This document shows, in pieces, positions 22,019-33,023 of a stretch of DNA of 64,000 nucleotides. The notes beneath the pieces were generated by a model that saw only the letters and a list, made by a program, of their open reading frames with translations, did no database searches and was not told the DNA's origin. The first letter of the stretch is position 1, and every line of letters starts with the position of its first letter. A program made the translations under genes and the position numbers. Origin of the DNA: Dendrolimus kikuchii. Its lineage: Eukaryota; Arthropoda; Insecta; Lepidoptera; Lasiocampidae. The stretch covers positions 27,351,887-27,415,886 of the forward strand of contig CM034392.1 in NCBI GenBank assembly GCA_019925095.2. The letters run 5' to 3'.

Positions 22019-22270
22019 ATCCGTGCAGGAACAAAGCAACCCACAGCCAGGTGGTAGGGCATTTGCCCGACTGGATGGCTACCACCCCTGGTCTAGAGTA
22101 TGTCGCCATAACAACCTTGAGTTGTGTTCCGGCATTAGTGACCAGGTTCCAGTCTCCCTTAAGAGAGCAGCAGCGCAATTGTAGCACCTTTGGTGTTGCA
22201 AATGTCTATAGGCGATAGTAACCGCTTTTCATCAAGTGGGCCGTCTGCCAGTATGCTGAACTCATGCAAT
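22019..22270 (+). mobile_element. SINE-A with internal deletion
   Basis: Fixed 5' end TTATCCGTGCAGGAAC, then a jump to AAGCAACCCACAGCCAGG (about 55 bp lost), 3' end CTCATGCAAT plus A9. Confidence 0.75.
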
Positions 22271-22357
22271 AAAAAAAAATGTCTTTTTCTTCCATATTTC
22301 TCTATTCTGACATATGTTCTCTGTCACACTACAAATAATCATATCATACTTTACACA

Positions 22358-22519
22358 GACGAGCACAGACGAGCAGACGAACAGACGAGCTTGCATGACA
22401 AGAGTTATGAATGTCAAAGAGGCAAGTGAGGTGTGTAAGAATAAGCCTAAATGGCACTTGTTGTTCGTGCCTACCCCGCGAGGGAACTGGCGTGAAGTTA
22501 TGTATGTATGTATGTATGT
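22358..22519 (+). mobile_element. RTE 3' tail with 12-bp duplication
   Basis: ATACTTTACACA at 22346-22357 and 22520-22531 flanks the tail. GACGAGCA repeats at the 5' junction (22358-22390) look like slippage during integration. Confidence 0.85.
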
Positions 22520-22605
22520 ATACTTTACACAATCCACCCCTCTCTTTTTTGGTCTATATTTACATTTGTACCCATCAATCTTGCAGTTTAACATTCTTTT
22601 TCTTT

Positions 22606-22930
22606 TTGTCGGGGTGAAGGTAAGGAAAGGTATGCTCCGGTGATTCGGGCATGTGGAAAGAATGCATGATGAAAGAATGACTAAACAGATATACAATGCA
22701 AAAGTGGATGGATGCAGAAGTCGTGGAAGGCCACGACACACCTTCCATGATCAAATTGATCGTATACTAGAAGAAGGTGATGTCAGGAGCCTTAAGAACA
22801 GACGAACTTGTATGACAGAATTATGAATGTCAAAGAGGCAAGTGAGGTGTGTAAGAATAAGTCTAAATGGCACTCTGTTATTCGTGCCTACCCCGCAAGG
22901 GAACTGGCGTGAAGTTATGTATGTATGTAT
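22606..22930 (+). pseudogene. RTE C-terminal fragment
   Basis: Encodes VGVKVRKGMLR then a TGA at 22642-22644, followed by IRACGKNA-type frame loss relative to the consensus WFGHVERM; later CVRISLNGTLLFV is a shifted frame. Ends in (TATG)n. Decayed. Confidence 0.75.
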
Positions 22931-22965
22931 CTATATGTACTTTCATCCCTCTTCATTTTTTATTT

Positions 22966-23268
22966 TTATTTTTTATTGCATGAGTTCAGCAGACAGGCAG
23001 ACGGCCCACTTGATGGAAAGCGGTTACCTTCGCCTATGGACATTTGCAACACCAAAGGTGCTACAAATGCGCTGCTGCTTTCTTAAAAGAGACTGGAACC
23101 TGGTCACTAATGCCGGAATACAACACAAGGTTGTTATGGCGGCATACTCTAGACCAGGGGTGATCGCCATCCAGTCGAGCAAATACCCTGGGTTGTTTAG
23201 TCGCCTCTTAAGACAGGCCGCCCGGCCGCAGGCAATTGTATTCTTTCTCCGTTCCTGCACGGATAAAA
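22966..23268 (-). mobile_element. SINE-A
   Basis: Begins (minus) at ATCCGTGCAGGAACGGAG near 23268 and ends with TGCAATAAAAAATAAAAATA at 22958-22982. A short gap is present near the GCCAGGTGG block. The 153-codon plus frame that runs through it is accidental. Confidence 0.8.
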
Positions 23269-23464
23269 ACATGCCTATACCACCTTAATCTTCTTCCTCT
23301 CTATTCTTTACTTCAGTTTTGTAACACCACACGTGGTGACGTGTTCTATCAATTTAGTGACAGTCGGACGCGTACTACATGATGCTGTAGAACAATTCTT
23401 ACCATACAAAAAACATTATTTTTCTTTCCTTTTATTGTCTTGGTCTTATTGAGTATGTATTGTT

Positions 23465-23955
23465 TGCTACAACTCCATTAATTCTTCAAAACGTAATTCT
23501 GTAACATACTTCTGTACAAAACTTATAAAAAAAAGAATTTGATATATAAATAGAATATGAAATATAGAGAAAAACAATATTTAGCTAGACGTTTTGCTGG
23601 GGAGTTTCTTGCCGCTTCTTCTCCTTTACAGCATCAACACGTTGCGAAGCGGTGTACATAGAATAGGAAGTAAAAATTAAATTTTCACTTATATGTATGA
23701 CCTTGATGATCAAATTGATCGTGTACTAGCGGAGGGTGATGTCAGGAGCCTTAAGAACAGACGAGTGTGCATGACAAGAGTTATGAATGTCAAAGAAGCA
23801 AGTGAGGTGTGTAAGAATGGGCCTAAATGGCGCTCTGTTGTTCGTGCCTACCCCGCAAGGGAACTGGCGTGAAGTTATGTATGTATGTATGTATGTATGA
23901 CCTTCAAAAAGTGTTCTCCAGTGGAACTTATTTTGAATAAAAACTTTTGAATTTG
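23465..23955 (+). mobile_element. LINE-H 3' UTR (Jockey-like), interrupted
   Basis: Starts at ACAACTCCATTAATTCTT, contains the hairpin core CCGCTTC (23612-23618) / GAAGCGG (23646-23652), continues ATGTATGACCTT and resumes after an RTE insertion with CAAAAAGTGTTCTCCAGTGG, ending AAAACTTTTGAATTTGA. LINE-H coding sequence survives at 29541-29700. Positions 23270-23464 are unrecognised. Confidence 0.65.
23705..23892 (+). mobile_element. RTE 3' tail inside LINE-H
   Basis: ATGTATGACCTT at 23693-23704 and 23893-23904 is the duplication; the uninterrupted site is seen at about 30795-30815 in another LINE-H copy. Confidence 0.85.
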
Positions 23956-24146
23956 ACAAAAAAAATTTAGGTGACAAAATAGAAAACAGTCAGCCATTAC
24001 GAAATTATAATATTTAAAGCCTTAAAAATATACGTCCATCTGGTGCCGAAATCAAGCAACGAATACGCGAACTATTTTATTAAATTGCACATGGATTAGA
24101 ATTTGTAAACTGTGGGTTTCAGTTTGTGCTGCCGCGTTATTTAAGA

Positions 24147-24908
24147 CTAGCTGTGCCCGCGACGTCGTCCACGTACAATTTGCTTTCAAAACCCTCCGAT
24201 TTTGAAACATTCCTCATTGGTGCTCCGCTCCTATTGGTCTTAGCGTGATGATATATAGCCTTCCTCGATAAATGGGCTATCCAACACTGAAAGAATTTTT
24301 CAAATCAGACCAGTAGTTCCTTATATTAGCGCGTTCAATCAAACAATATAAGTATATTTGGCTACAACACTAATACTTACATTTTAAATATCGCGATATC
24401 TTTTGAATGAAACGTCCGAATTGAATAATTCAAAAAGTTCTAGAAAGGTATTGAATTCGTCTTGAATATGAAGTAATTTATTCTGATGAGGATTAATACC
24501 AAGGTACAAAATAAAGAGTTTTTGAAGCGACGGCATTTTAATTATTTAAAAATATAAAAGAAAACACTTATTGTGAGATAACTGCAATAGTTAGACATAT
24601 GGTTACGCGATATTTTTTATAGACAATTATATGTTCTGCAAAGTGGTAGTACATTGTTTTGTTCCATAATCAATAGTTTTCGCAGCGCACGCCGTGTAAG
24701 GATTTTTTCGGGTCATTTTTTTACACCTTAGGTTACATTATTGGATTTTTAGTAAGGATCCCTAATTTTTTTGAAAATATAATATAGCCTTCCTCGATAA
24801 ATATACTATTCAACACTGAAAGAATTTTTCAAATCTGATCAGCGTTTCCTCAGATTAGCGCGTTAAAACAAACAAACAAACTCTTCAGCTTTATAATATT
24901 AGTATAGA
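24147..24908 (-). mobile_element. Non-autonomous Helitron (Hel-1, long form)
   Basis: Minus strand begins TCTATACTAATATTATAAAG and ends GGGCACAGCTAG before T. Highly similar to the other three long copies. Confidence 0.8.
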
Positions 24909-25013
24909 TGTGACTGTGGGTGATGGCGCGCGTAATGAATACAGAGAGAAAAAAAGGGCGAAACAAAATGGCCGCAGTACGTCTCGCGCGTAGCAAGCCC
25001 CGTGCTCTACGAT

Positions 25014-25521
25014 AGCGCGCTTTCGCACGCATTCCTCATTTTACCACAATAATTAGGAAACTATAATTTCATCTCTCATTAAAACTCAACTTATTATCGC
25101 GCCAGGAGTTTTTGGCGGGAACTGAAAGGAGATGTTGTGCTGTGCAGTTTTATTTTCTGAAAATGTGTAAAATTATTCTAAAATGAACAATAGTTGTAGG
25201 ATATTGATAGTTTTTGACTAGTAATTATGTGTTTTGTGAGAAATGTGAACTGTATAGTCAAATGTGGCCTTTTGAGAGTTGTCACAAGAACTCCGTTGAA
25301 TGGCACTAGCTGATTACCTACAGTTCAGCTGTGCTACACATAGGCGAAAATGAAGAAATTATATTGTAAACTAAGATCTGGCTTAAAGGCCTAGCTGCCA
25401 AGCCATAAACATAAATAAAATAAAATGACAGCGCGCTTTCGCACGCACTCCTCATTTTACCACAATAATTAGCAAAATATAATTTCATCTCTCTTTAAAA
25501 ATCAACTTATTATCGCGCCAA
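25014..25521 (+). repeat. ~90-bp direct duplication flanking SINE-D
   Basis: GCGCGCTTTCGCACGCA...TTATTATCGCGCCA occurs at 25014-25104 and again at 25431-25521 with about five mismatches. Between them lies a SINE-D copy (25107-25427, start GGAGTTTTTGGCGGGAAC, end CATAAACATAAATAAAA). The duplication is far longer than a retroposon target site duplication. Confidence 0.75.
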
Positions 25522-25746
25522 CTATACAATCAGATCTTAATACTAAATATGGTTTGTTAACAATCAAAACATATGCTTTCATGAAATTGTAATTATACAT
25601 TCTACCTAACGTATTCATTCCTTTCAAACTATAAGCATAAATCTACATTTCCCTAATGAATGCAGTGATTAAATATTTGCTTCTTGTAATATCGCTCCTG
25701 CAGTAAACCTCCTTAATGAAATCTGTTGATTTTAATTCTAATATGT

Positions 25747-26075
25747 ATACATACATACATAACTTCACGCCAGTTGCCTTGCGGGGTAGGCACGAACAAC
25801 AGAGCGCCATTCAGGCTTATTGTTACACACCTCGCTTCTTTGACATTCATACGTCTTGTCATGCACGCTCGTCTCTTCTTAAGGCTCCTGACATCACCTT
25901 TTGCTAGTATACGATCAATTTGATCATAAGGCCACGACTTCTGCATCCATCCAGTTTTGCTTTGTATATATGTTTAGTCATTCTTTCATCATGCATTCTT
26001 TCCACATGCCCGAACCACCGGAGCATTCTTTTCCTTACCTTCACCCCGACACTCTCTTTCAGACCAACTCTCATA
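25747..26075 (-). pseudogene. RTE C-terminal fragment
   Basis: (TATG)n tail at 25747-25760; a gap replaces the GGAAGGTGTGTCGTGG block near 25925. No continuous frame. Confidence 0.75.
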
Positions 26076-26317
26076 CCAATATTATATAGTTAATTACGTT
26101 AGGACAAAAAAACTGGCAAGTGATGATCATAAAAGTCTTTAATTCGATTCACATATCAATAAGAGAATTGCCAAAAAGAAAATAAAAATAAAAATTACAT
26201 TCATGGCTGATGGATAAGAGTTTTTACGACATTAGGGATTTTATTACATAAATGATTATATTTACATTTTTATCTCTGACATCTAATCCCTATTAATATT
26301 ATAAATGCGAAAGTAAC

Positions 26318-26321
<4 letters not shown>

Positions 26322-26372
<51 letters not shown>
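26322..26372. repeat. (CTGT)n microsatellite
   Basis: About twelve perfect CTGT units inside the 5' part of the Helitron-like element. Confidence 0.95.
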
Positions 26373-26374
<2 letters not shown>

Positions 26375-26699
26375 TCCGTTTTCACGTAAAAACTACTGGA
26401 CCGATTTGGCTGAAACTCAATATATATTTTCGATGCCGAGAATGAACATAGGATACTTTTTATCCCGGAAAATGGGATAGTTTCCGGGATAAAAGTATAT
26501 TTGTCTCTCTATTTGTTATCCTTTTATGGAAAGACTATTGGACCGATTTGGCTGATACTCGGTACATATGTAATTTGAATACCGAGGGTGGCCAAGGGAT
26601 ACTTTTCATCCCGGATACTGGGATAGATTTATGTAAAGTTTATCCCGGAAACTAGGATAGGTTTTTTATTTGTGATTTGCCATTTTCGTCTTTTTGTTT

Positions 26700-27815
26700 A
26701 TTTTGGTCAATTTGGTCGTTTAGGTAGTTTTGGTAGTTTTCTTTGGTAGTTTTGGTTGTTTTGGTAGTTGTGGTAGTTTTGCTATTTTCGGTAGTTTATG
26801 CTGGTAGTTTTGGTAGTTACGGTTGTTTTGGTAGTTGTGGTAGTTTTGGTAGTTGTGGTAGTTTTAGTAGGTGTAGTAGTTTTGGCAGTTGTGGTAGTTT
26901 TGTTTTGTAGATTTGGTAGTTTCCGTAGATTTGGTAATTGTTGTAGTTTTGGTAGTTGTGGTAGTTTTGGTTTGTAGATTTGGTAGTTTTGGTAGTTGTG
27001 GTAGTTTTGGTTTGTAGATTTGGTAGTTTCGGTAGTAGTGGTAGTTTTGGTAGTAGTGGTAGTATTGGTAGTTGTAGTAGTTTTGGTAGTAGTGGTAGTA
27101 TTGGTAGTTGTAGTAGTTTTGGTTTGTAGATTTAGTAGTTATGGTAGTTTTGGTTGGTAGATTCGGTTATTTTGGTAGTTGTGGTAGTTTTGATAGTTGT
27201 GGTAGTTTTGGTTTGAAGATTTGGTAGTTTTGGTAGTTGCGGTAGTTTTGATAGTTGTGGTAGTTTTGGTAGTTGTGGTAGTTTTGGCAGTTGTGGTAGT
27301 TTTGGTAGTTGTGGTAGTTTTGTTTTGTAGATTTGGTAGTTTCCGTAGATTTGGTAATTGTGGTAGTTTTGGTAGTTGTGGTAGTTTTGGTTTGTAGATT
27401 TAGTAGTTATGGTAGTTTTGGTAGTTGTGGTAGTTTTGGTTTGTAGATTTGGTAGTTTCGGTAGTTGTGGTAGTTTTGGTAGTAGTGGTAGTATTGGTAG
27501 TTGTGGTAGTTTTGGTTTGTAGATTTAGTAGTTATGGTAGTTTTGGTTAGTAGATTCGGTTATTTTGGTAGTTGTGGTAGTTTTGATAGTTGTGGTAGTT
27601 TTGGTTTGACGATTTGGTAGTTTTGGTAGTTGCGGTAGTTTTGATAGTTGTGGTAGTTTTGATAATTGTGGTAGTTTTGGCAGTTGTGGTAGTTTCGGTA
27701 GTTGTGGTAGTTTTGTTATTGTGGTGGTTTTGGTAGTTGTGGTAGTTTTGGTTGATAGATTTAGTAGTTTCGGTAGTTTTAGTACGTTTGATAGTTTTGG
27801 TGGTTTGTGTAGTTT
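26700..27815. repeat. TTTGGTAGTTGTGGTAG minisatellite
   Basis: About 1.1 kb of 18-bp-type units (TTTTGGTAGTTGTGGTAG) with variants (TTTGTAGATTTGG, AGTAGTGGTAGTATTGG). Blocks repeat at a larger scale: 26880-27140 resembles 27300-27540, which suggests a higher-order unit near 420 bp. The minus frame 27821-27525 (PKLPQLPKL repeats) is a by-product. Confidence 0.9.
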
Positions 27816-28855
27816 ACACAATATTAAGTTATATAAATAAAACTAGAACGGGTTGAAATAGGGTATTAAAGTTTGTATGGGGAACCAAACATTTATCAAG
27901 TTTATAGATATAAAAATTCATAATCTTTAAAAAAATGCGACTTTCACTCGATCTGTCTGTCTGAATACCGAAAATGACATCGATGCTATTCATCCCGGTA
28001 GTTGGGATAGTTTGCGATATAAAATGAAGTAAATCTTCCGAGGGCAAATAGCACCAACATAAAAATACAATACAATATATCCTGTATTAACGCATGCTCT
28101 TAAAACAAGAGGTACGCACTAGAGTTTGACGCGCGGCGGAGCCGCGGGGTTAACTCTAGTTTATTCTATATTTTTGACATTCTTTTATCTCTGTATTTAA
28201 TATATATTAAATCAAACTAGGTTTATAAAGTTAGATATGTTATAATTGTTTAAATTGAATTCAAATCTTTGTACGATTATATTTGTAATATTTCCCGTCA
28301 AAGTTGATCCAGCCATTTAATAAGAGCTTAGTTAGAACATCTAGGCAGACAGAAAGACAGACTGATAGACAAAAACTCAACAAATTGCAATTTCGGAATG
28401 TCCTAGTCCAAATTATCCCCCTGATTTTTTCACATTTTTATTTTGACATTACGAACAGACTCTTCAATTATTTTATCTGTATTCAGCGCTCTAAGGTACT
28501 CAAAAAATTAATATAAAAATATTTTTAAAATGATTGTTTCTGGGAGCCATTATGTTCGATGGGTCGCTTCAACATAATGCAGTCCAGTCACGCGGAATGG
28601 ACTGATAACGTTGTTGTTATACATTTTCACTGAGTATTTTGTTTTTTGTTTAAAGCTTACAAATTTCATTTTAGCCAGGTAGCGAGGCTCTTTTGCGGCT
28701 TTGTCAAACTCAAATTCAAATTCAAAATAAGTTCCACTGGAGAACACTTTTTGAAATTTTAACTTCCTAGTCTATGTACATCGCTTCGCAACATGTTATT
28801 GCTGTTAAGGAGAAGAATCGGCAAGAAACTCCCCAGCAACACGTCTAGCTAATCG

Positions 28856-29078
28856 GCAGACAAACACACATATTGTATATCCCCAAATTAAGCAAATTAC
28901 GCTTGTGTTATAAGTAATATACAACGGACTACTCTGGGGCCGATCACAGACACCCAGACCATAGTAAATAAAGGAGAAAATACGTTTTAGAAATTTACTA
29001 TACGAGGAATCGAACCCGGAGCCTCTGCGTTGCAGTGAGGTAGGCCGGCAAAGGCTTAGCCCGCTCAAACACAGAGCT
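28856..29078 (-). mobile_element. tRNA-derived SINE inside LINE-H
   Basis: Box B CCGGGTTCGATTCCTCG on the minus strand, tail end at TCGGCAGACAAACACAC. AGCTAA on both sides (about 28850 and 29074) is the likely short duplication; the uninterrupted site TTTTTAGCTAGACG is at 30680. Confidence 0.75.
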
Positions 29079-29283
29079 AAAAATTGTTGTTCTTTATATT
29101 TCTTATTCTATTTAAATCTCAAGTTCTTTTTTTATAGGCTTTATACAGAAGTATGTTACAGAATGACTTTTGAAGAATTAATGGAGTTGTAGCTAACAGT
29201 GCATATTCAATAAGATTGAGACACAATAAAAGGAAAGTGAAATATTGTCATAGTTATAATAAAGACATGATGTACTAAAATGT

Positions 29284-29438
29284 CAGGAGCCTTAAGAACA
29301 GACGAGCGTGCATGACAAGAGTTATGAATGTCAAAGAAGCAAGTTAGGTGTGTAAGAATAAGCCTAAATGGCGCTCTGTCGTTCGTGCCTACCCCGCAAG
29401 GGAACTGGCGGGAAGTTATGTATGTATGTATGTATGTA
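29284..29438 (+). mobile_element. RTE 3' tail inside LINE-H
   Basis: TGTACTAAAATGT at 29271-29283 and 29439-29451 flanks a 155-bp tail ending (TATG)n. Confidence 0.85.
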
Positions 29439-29540
29439 TGTACTAAAATGTTATGCTACAACATATCTCAATAAATTCGTTACATGCTTAGCAAGATAAA
29501 AAGTTATACAAAATATAGTATAAGAGGTTGGAGCGAGCTG

Positions 29541-29700
29541 CTATGTAGATGAAGTTTTGTCATTTAAGTATTCTTCAATAGTGTAGTATCCCTTTTTTAG
29601 CAAGAGACTTTTTAATTTGCTTTTTAATTTAGTGAAAGACAGATCTAACATTTTACTCGGAATCTTATTGAAGAAGCATATACCATCCCCCAAGAAAAAA
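29541..29700 (-). pseudogene. LINE-H ORF2 C-terminal remnant
   Basis: Minus strand reads GDGICFFNKIPSKMLDLSFT, then KLKSLLLKKGYYTIEEYLND, KTSST-stop. FFNKIP...FK..L..K.YYTI.EYL.D is the C-terminal tail of many lepidopteran Jockey-type reverse transcriptases. About 55 residues are convincing; sequence upstream of 29700 is A/T-rich and unrelated. Confidence 0.65.
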
Positions 29701-29751
29701 TAAATAATAATATAAAAATGGCGATACGCATGAGAGACAAGACCCACCGTC

Positions 29752-29955
29752 TTTGCCCGACTGGATGGCTACCACCCCTGGTCTAGAGTATGTCGCCATA
29801 ACAACCTTGAGTTGTGTTCCGACATCAGTGACCAGGTTCCATTCTCCCTTAAGAGAGCAGCAGCACCTTTGGTGTTGCAAATGTCTATAGGCGATGGTAA
29901 CCGCTTTCCATCAAGTGGGTCGTCTGCCTGTCTGCTGAACTCCTGCAAAAAAAAA
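29752..29955 (+). mobile_element. SINE-A, 5'-truncated
   Basis: Starts inside the family at TTTGCCCGACTGGATGGCTA and ends GAACTCCTGC plus A8. Its downstream 420 bp is also found downstream of SINE-A at 34914. Confidence 0.8.
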
Positions 29956-29956
29956 T

Positions 29957-30153
29957 TGCATAGTTACTCGCTCCAGTCTTTTATGTATCTTCTTTGTAAC
30001 GTTTATATTTAGCATTACATGTTAGGAATCTATGGAAATTTCTCGCAGTATGAATTCTTCGTATGTCATTATTACTACGGTGGCACTATTTTTGTTTGTT
30101 TGTTACAACTCCATTAATTCTTTGAAAAGTAATTGTAATACTTCTATATGTAT
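29957..30153 (+). repeat. Segment duplicated at 34914-35093
   Basis: TTGCATAGTTACTCGCTCCA through CTTCTATATGTATTG is nearly identical at both loci, including the junction with the SINE-A A tail, so SINE-A plus flank moved or was duplicated as a unit. Confidence 0.8.
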
Positions 30154-30622
30154 TGTTACATACCGACAAAGAACGCACACCTGGCTGTCGTAAAACGCAG
30201 TTTATTGCCTTTCCTGCATTCGGAGTTCTTTTGTTTACTTCGTGTTTAAAATTTAAAAATCTATCTATTGTTATCGTACTTATTTTATGGCCGTCATTAG
30301 TGTCGAACTAATCCTTGTTTTTATTGCATCGCGTCGAAGCTTGCCAGATGTGCGGATTGACTCAGTGAACGCGGCCCCTTTGTCGGTATTATACAGTTTA
30401 GTATAAAACAATGCCCGAACGGAGGAGTGGGGCAGTCGAGCAAGGATCACGATACGAGTAAGACGTAGATTCGACAAGCGATATAGTGACGGACTTTGCG
30501 CGTGTTATTGAATCGTGCAGTTGTACTAGTAGTGTCTAGCTATATTTGTACCTATGTTATACGTGTTTGTATAGTTCTAATAAATTCTATAGTAATTCTA
30601 AAGGCATTTTACACTCGTAACA
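30154..30622 (+). mobile_element. Solo LTR with GTAT duplication
   Basis: TGTTACATACCGACAAAGAA to ACACTCGTAACA, flanked by GTAT at 30150-30153 and 30623-30626. TATAATACCGAC-like and AATAAATTC signals as in 6093-6487, from which it differs by insertions. Confidence 0.8.
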
Positions 30623-30639
30623 GTATTAAGAAAAAGGAG

Positions 30640-30865
30640 CCTGAGATAAATATATAAATAATTATGATGAAAAAATCTTTTTTAGCTAGACGTGTTGCTG
30701 GGGAGTTTTTTGTTGATTCTTCTCCTTTAAACAGCCATAACATAGTGCGAAGCGATGTACATAGAACAGGAAGTAGATTTAAATTTTGACTCACATGTAT
30801 GACCTTCAAAAGGTGTTCTCTAGTGGAACTTATTTTGAATAAAAACTTTCGAATTTGAATAAAGC
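30640..30865 (+). mobile_element. LINE-H 3' UTR, third copy
   Basis: TTTTTAGCTAGACGTGTTGC to AAACTTTCGAATTTGAATAA; uninterrupted here and so a reference for the 23.5-kb and 28.9-kb copies. Confidence 0.65.
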
Positions 30866-30987
30866 CTGATTTTTTGCATACACTAGAAACTTATTAGGTT
30901 TAGATTAGATTAAGTTATTTACATATCTAAAGATATGTTAACCACGTTTTTTCGAAACCGCCATTTGCAAGTACCTACTGCGTTTGC

Positions 30988-31303
30988 TTTTTTTTATTGC
31001 AGGAGTTCAGCAGACAGGCAGACGGCCCACTTGATGGAAAGCGGTTACCATCGCCTATGGACATTTGCAACACCAAAGGTGCTACAAATGCGCTGCTGCT
31101 CTCTTAAGGGAGACTGAAACCTGGTCACTAATGCCGGATCATAACTCAAGGTTGTTATGGCGACATGCTTTAGACCAGGGGTGGTAGCCATCCAATCGGG
31201 CAAATGCCCTACCACCTGGCTGTGGGTTGTTTTGTCGCCTCTTACGACAGGCCGCCCGGCCGCAGGAAATTGTATTCTTTCTCCGTTCCTGCACGTATAA
31301 AAT
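30988..31303 (-). mobile_element. SINE-A, full length
   Basis: Minus strand 5' end TACGTGCAGGAACGGAG, 3' end CTCCTGCAATAAAAAAAA. Well conserved. Confidence 0.85.
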
Positions 31304-31432
31304 AGCTGCTAATGCTATAAGGAGGGCAGAGTTGTTGATCAAAGCTTAAGAGCCCAACTTCCGCAAACGACTCTTGAGTAATTTTCATAAAACCAATTTC
31401 ACAACAGAAGGTTTTATGCTTAAGTTTAATCT

Positions 31433-31467
31433 TGACCACTATTGACCACCCAGTGGCTAATAGTGGT
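31433..31467. repeat. Perfect 10-bp hairpin
   Basis: GACCACTATT and AATAGTGGTC flank a 15-nt loop. The rest of 31304-31700 is unrecognised. Confidence 0.6.
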
Positions 31468-31713
31468 CAGGGGACGTGAGCCCGAGATCAAATTACTTTG
31501 CTATCAAAGCCTCGGTTACTGTGAATATAACAACGTTAGGTTGAATATTGCTTCGATAAATTCATGCGTCATAGATTTCAAACAGAAATGGATTCTTAGG
31601 ATTCTGTTTTGATGATGCTTTTTAAGAAATTTTAATTATGACAAAAAGTGGCGAGATATTAGCACCCTAACTGACTGACTGTAAAGGGTATAGCAGGGTT
31701 TCTAAATAAAAAC

Positions 31714-31907
31714 GACACACCTTCCATGATCAAATTGATCATGTACTAGCAGAAGGTGATGTCAGGAGCTTTAAGAATAGACGAGCGTGCATGACAGGAG
31801 CTATGAATGTCAAAGAAGCGAGTGAGGTGTGTAAGAATAAGCCTGAATGGCGCTCTGTTGTTCGTGCTTACCCCGCAAAGCAACTGGCGTGAAGCTATGT
31901 ATGTATG
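31714..31907 (+). mobile_element. RTE 3' tail
   Basis: TCTAAATAAAAAC (31701-31713) and TCTAAATAGAAAC (31908-31920) flank it. Tail is short (TATGTATGTATG). Positions 31921-32300 are AT-rich and unrecognised. Confidence 0.85.
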
Positions 31908-32300
31908 TCTAAATAGAAACTGCCTAGGCGGCGTTTTCTAATTTTACTATGGGGATCGTTTTGTTATGAAATAAAAATAATTAGTCCATATTTTCAGCTT
32001 TTTATCTTAAGTATTTTTCCATATTTTTTTTAAATCTAATTGTCCGATTTTGATTTTTCTAATAGTAAAATTACACTCGTAGCAAATTTTTTACCAATAC
32101 TTGGGACCAAAAGGCATTACACAATATTTTCGTTGTAATCCCTGGATGAAAAGCCGATTTTTTTAAAATAAAATAAAACTAAAATATTTTTATCTCGGGT
32201 TTTTTAAATTTATATATCAGCATATTTTTCTGAATATGTGTTTTTCAATCTTTTCTACTTATGAATTTTTTCAATTTTCTTTAAGTGGTGGAATAGTGTC

Positions 32301-32890
32301 CATCCGTGCAGGAACGGAGAAAGAATATAATTTTTTTTTATTTTTTTTTATTGCAGTAGTTCAGCAGACAGGCAGACGGCCCACTGGATAGAAAGCGGTT
32401 ACCATCGCCTATCGACATTTGCAACACCAAAGTTGCTACAAATGCGCTGCTGCTGCTCCCTTAAGGGACTGGAACCTGGTCACTAATGCCGGAACACAAC
32501 TTAAAGTTGTTATGGCGGCATGCTCTAGACCAGGGGTGGTAGCCATCTAGCCGGGCAAATACCCTACCACCTGGCAAAATATTGGCATAATGGCATATTT
32601 TCCTGCGGCCAGGCGGCCTGTCGTAAGAGGCGACAAAACAACCCACACCCAGGTGGTAGGGTATTTGCTCGACTGGTTGGCGACCACCCCTGGTCTAGAG
32701 TATGCCGCCATAACAACCTTGTGATGTGTTCCGGCATTCGTGACCAGGTTCCAGTCTCCCTTAAGAGAGCAGCAGCGCATTTGTAGCACCTTTGGTGTTG
32801 CAAATGTCCATAGGCGATGGTAACCGCTTTCCATCGAATGGGCCGTCTGCCTATCTGCTGAACTCCTGCAATAAAAAATAAATAAAAAAA
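32301..32890. mobile_element. SINE-A inserted into SINE-A, opposite orientation
   Basis: A plus copy starts ATCCGTGCAGGAACGGAG at 32301, breaks off after GAATATAATTT, and resumes at about 32598 with TTCCTGCGGCCAGGCGGCC to its A-rich tail near 32880. Between them is a minus copy (about 32333-32578), truncated at ACCACCTGGCAAAA. The two halves of the plus copy join without loss at the family's ATACAATTTCCTGCGG site. Confidence 0.8.
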
Positions 32891-33023
32891 GTGTAAAAAA
32901 AATTAAAACTGTTTTTTGTTTTTTTCATAACCTCGTGTTCTGTCCAATTGATATTCTTTATCTATCTATATCTATTATCAAGAAATATTCACGTGGTAGA
33001 TAGTTATATGAGAATAATAAAAG

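Larger units (their letters stand above)
26286..28159 (+). mobile_element. Helitron-like element carrying a minisatellite
   Basis: 5' TCCCTATTAATATTATAAAT follows A; 3' end GGGGTTAACTCTAG precedes T, with a GC hairpin CGCGGC-GGA-GCCGCG just before it (28130-28146). The body has (CTGT)n at 26322-26372, GGACCGATTTGGCTGA twice, and a 1.1-kb minisatellite. No Rep/helicase frame, so non-autonomous. Length near 1.87 kb. Confidence 0.65.
28730..29750 (-). mobile_element. LINE-H (Jockey-like) 3' end, twice interrupted
   Basis: On the minus strand: coding C-terminus (29700-29541), 3' UTR with CTACAACTCCATTAATTCTT, the TAGCTAGACGTG...hairpin core, ATGTACATAGACTAGGAAGT and a TTTGAATTTGAA tail (28705-28745). 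A T-SINE (28856-29078) and an RTE tail (29284-29438) are nested in it. Positions 28160-28550 show only a (GACA) short run near 28350. Confidence 0.7.

Noticed and set aside
27525..27821. PKLPQLPKL repeat protein on minus strand
   Set aside because: By-product of the TTTGGTAGTTGTGGTAG minisatellite; other frames are equally open.
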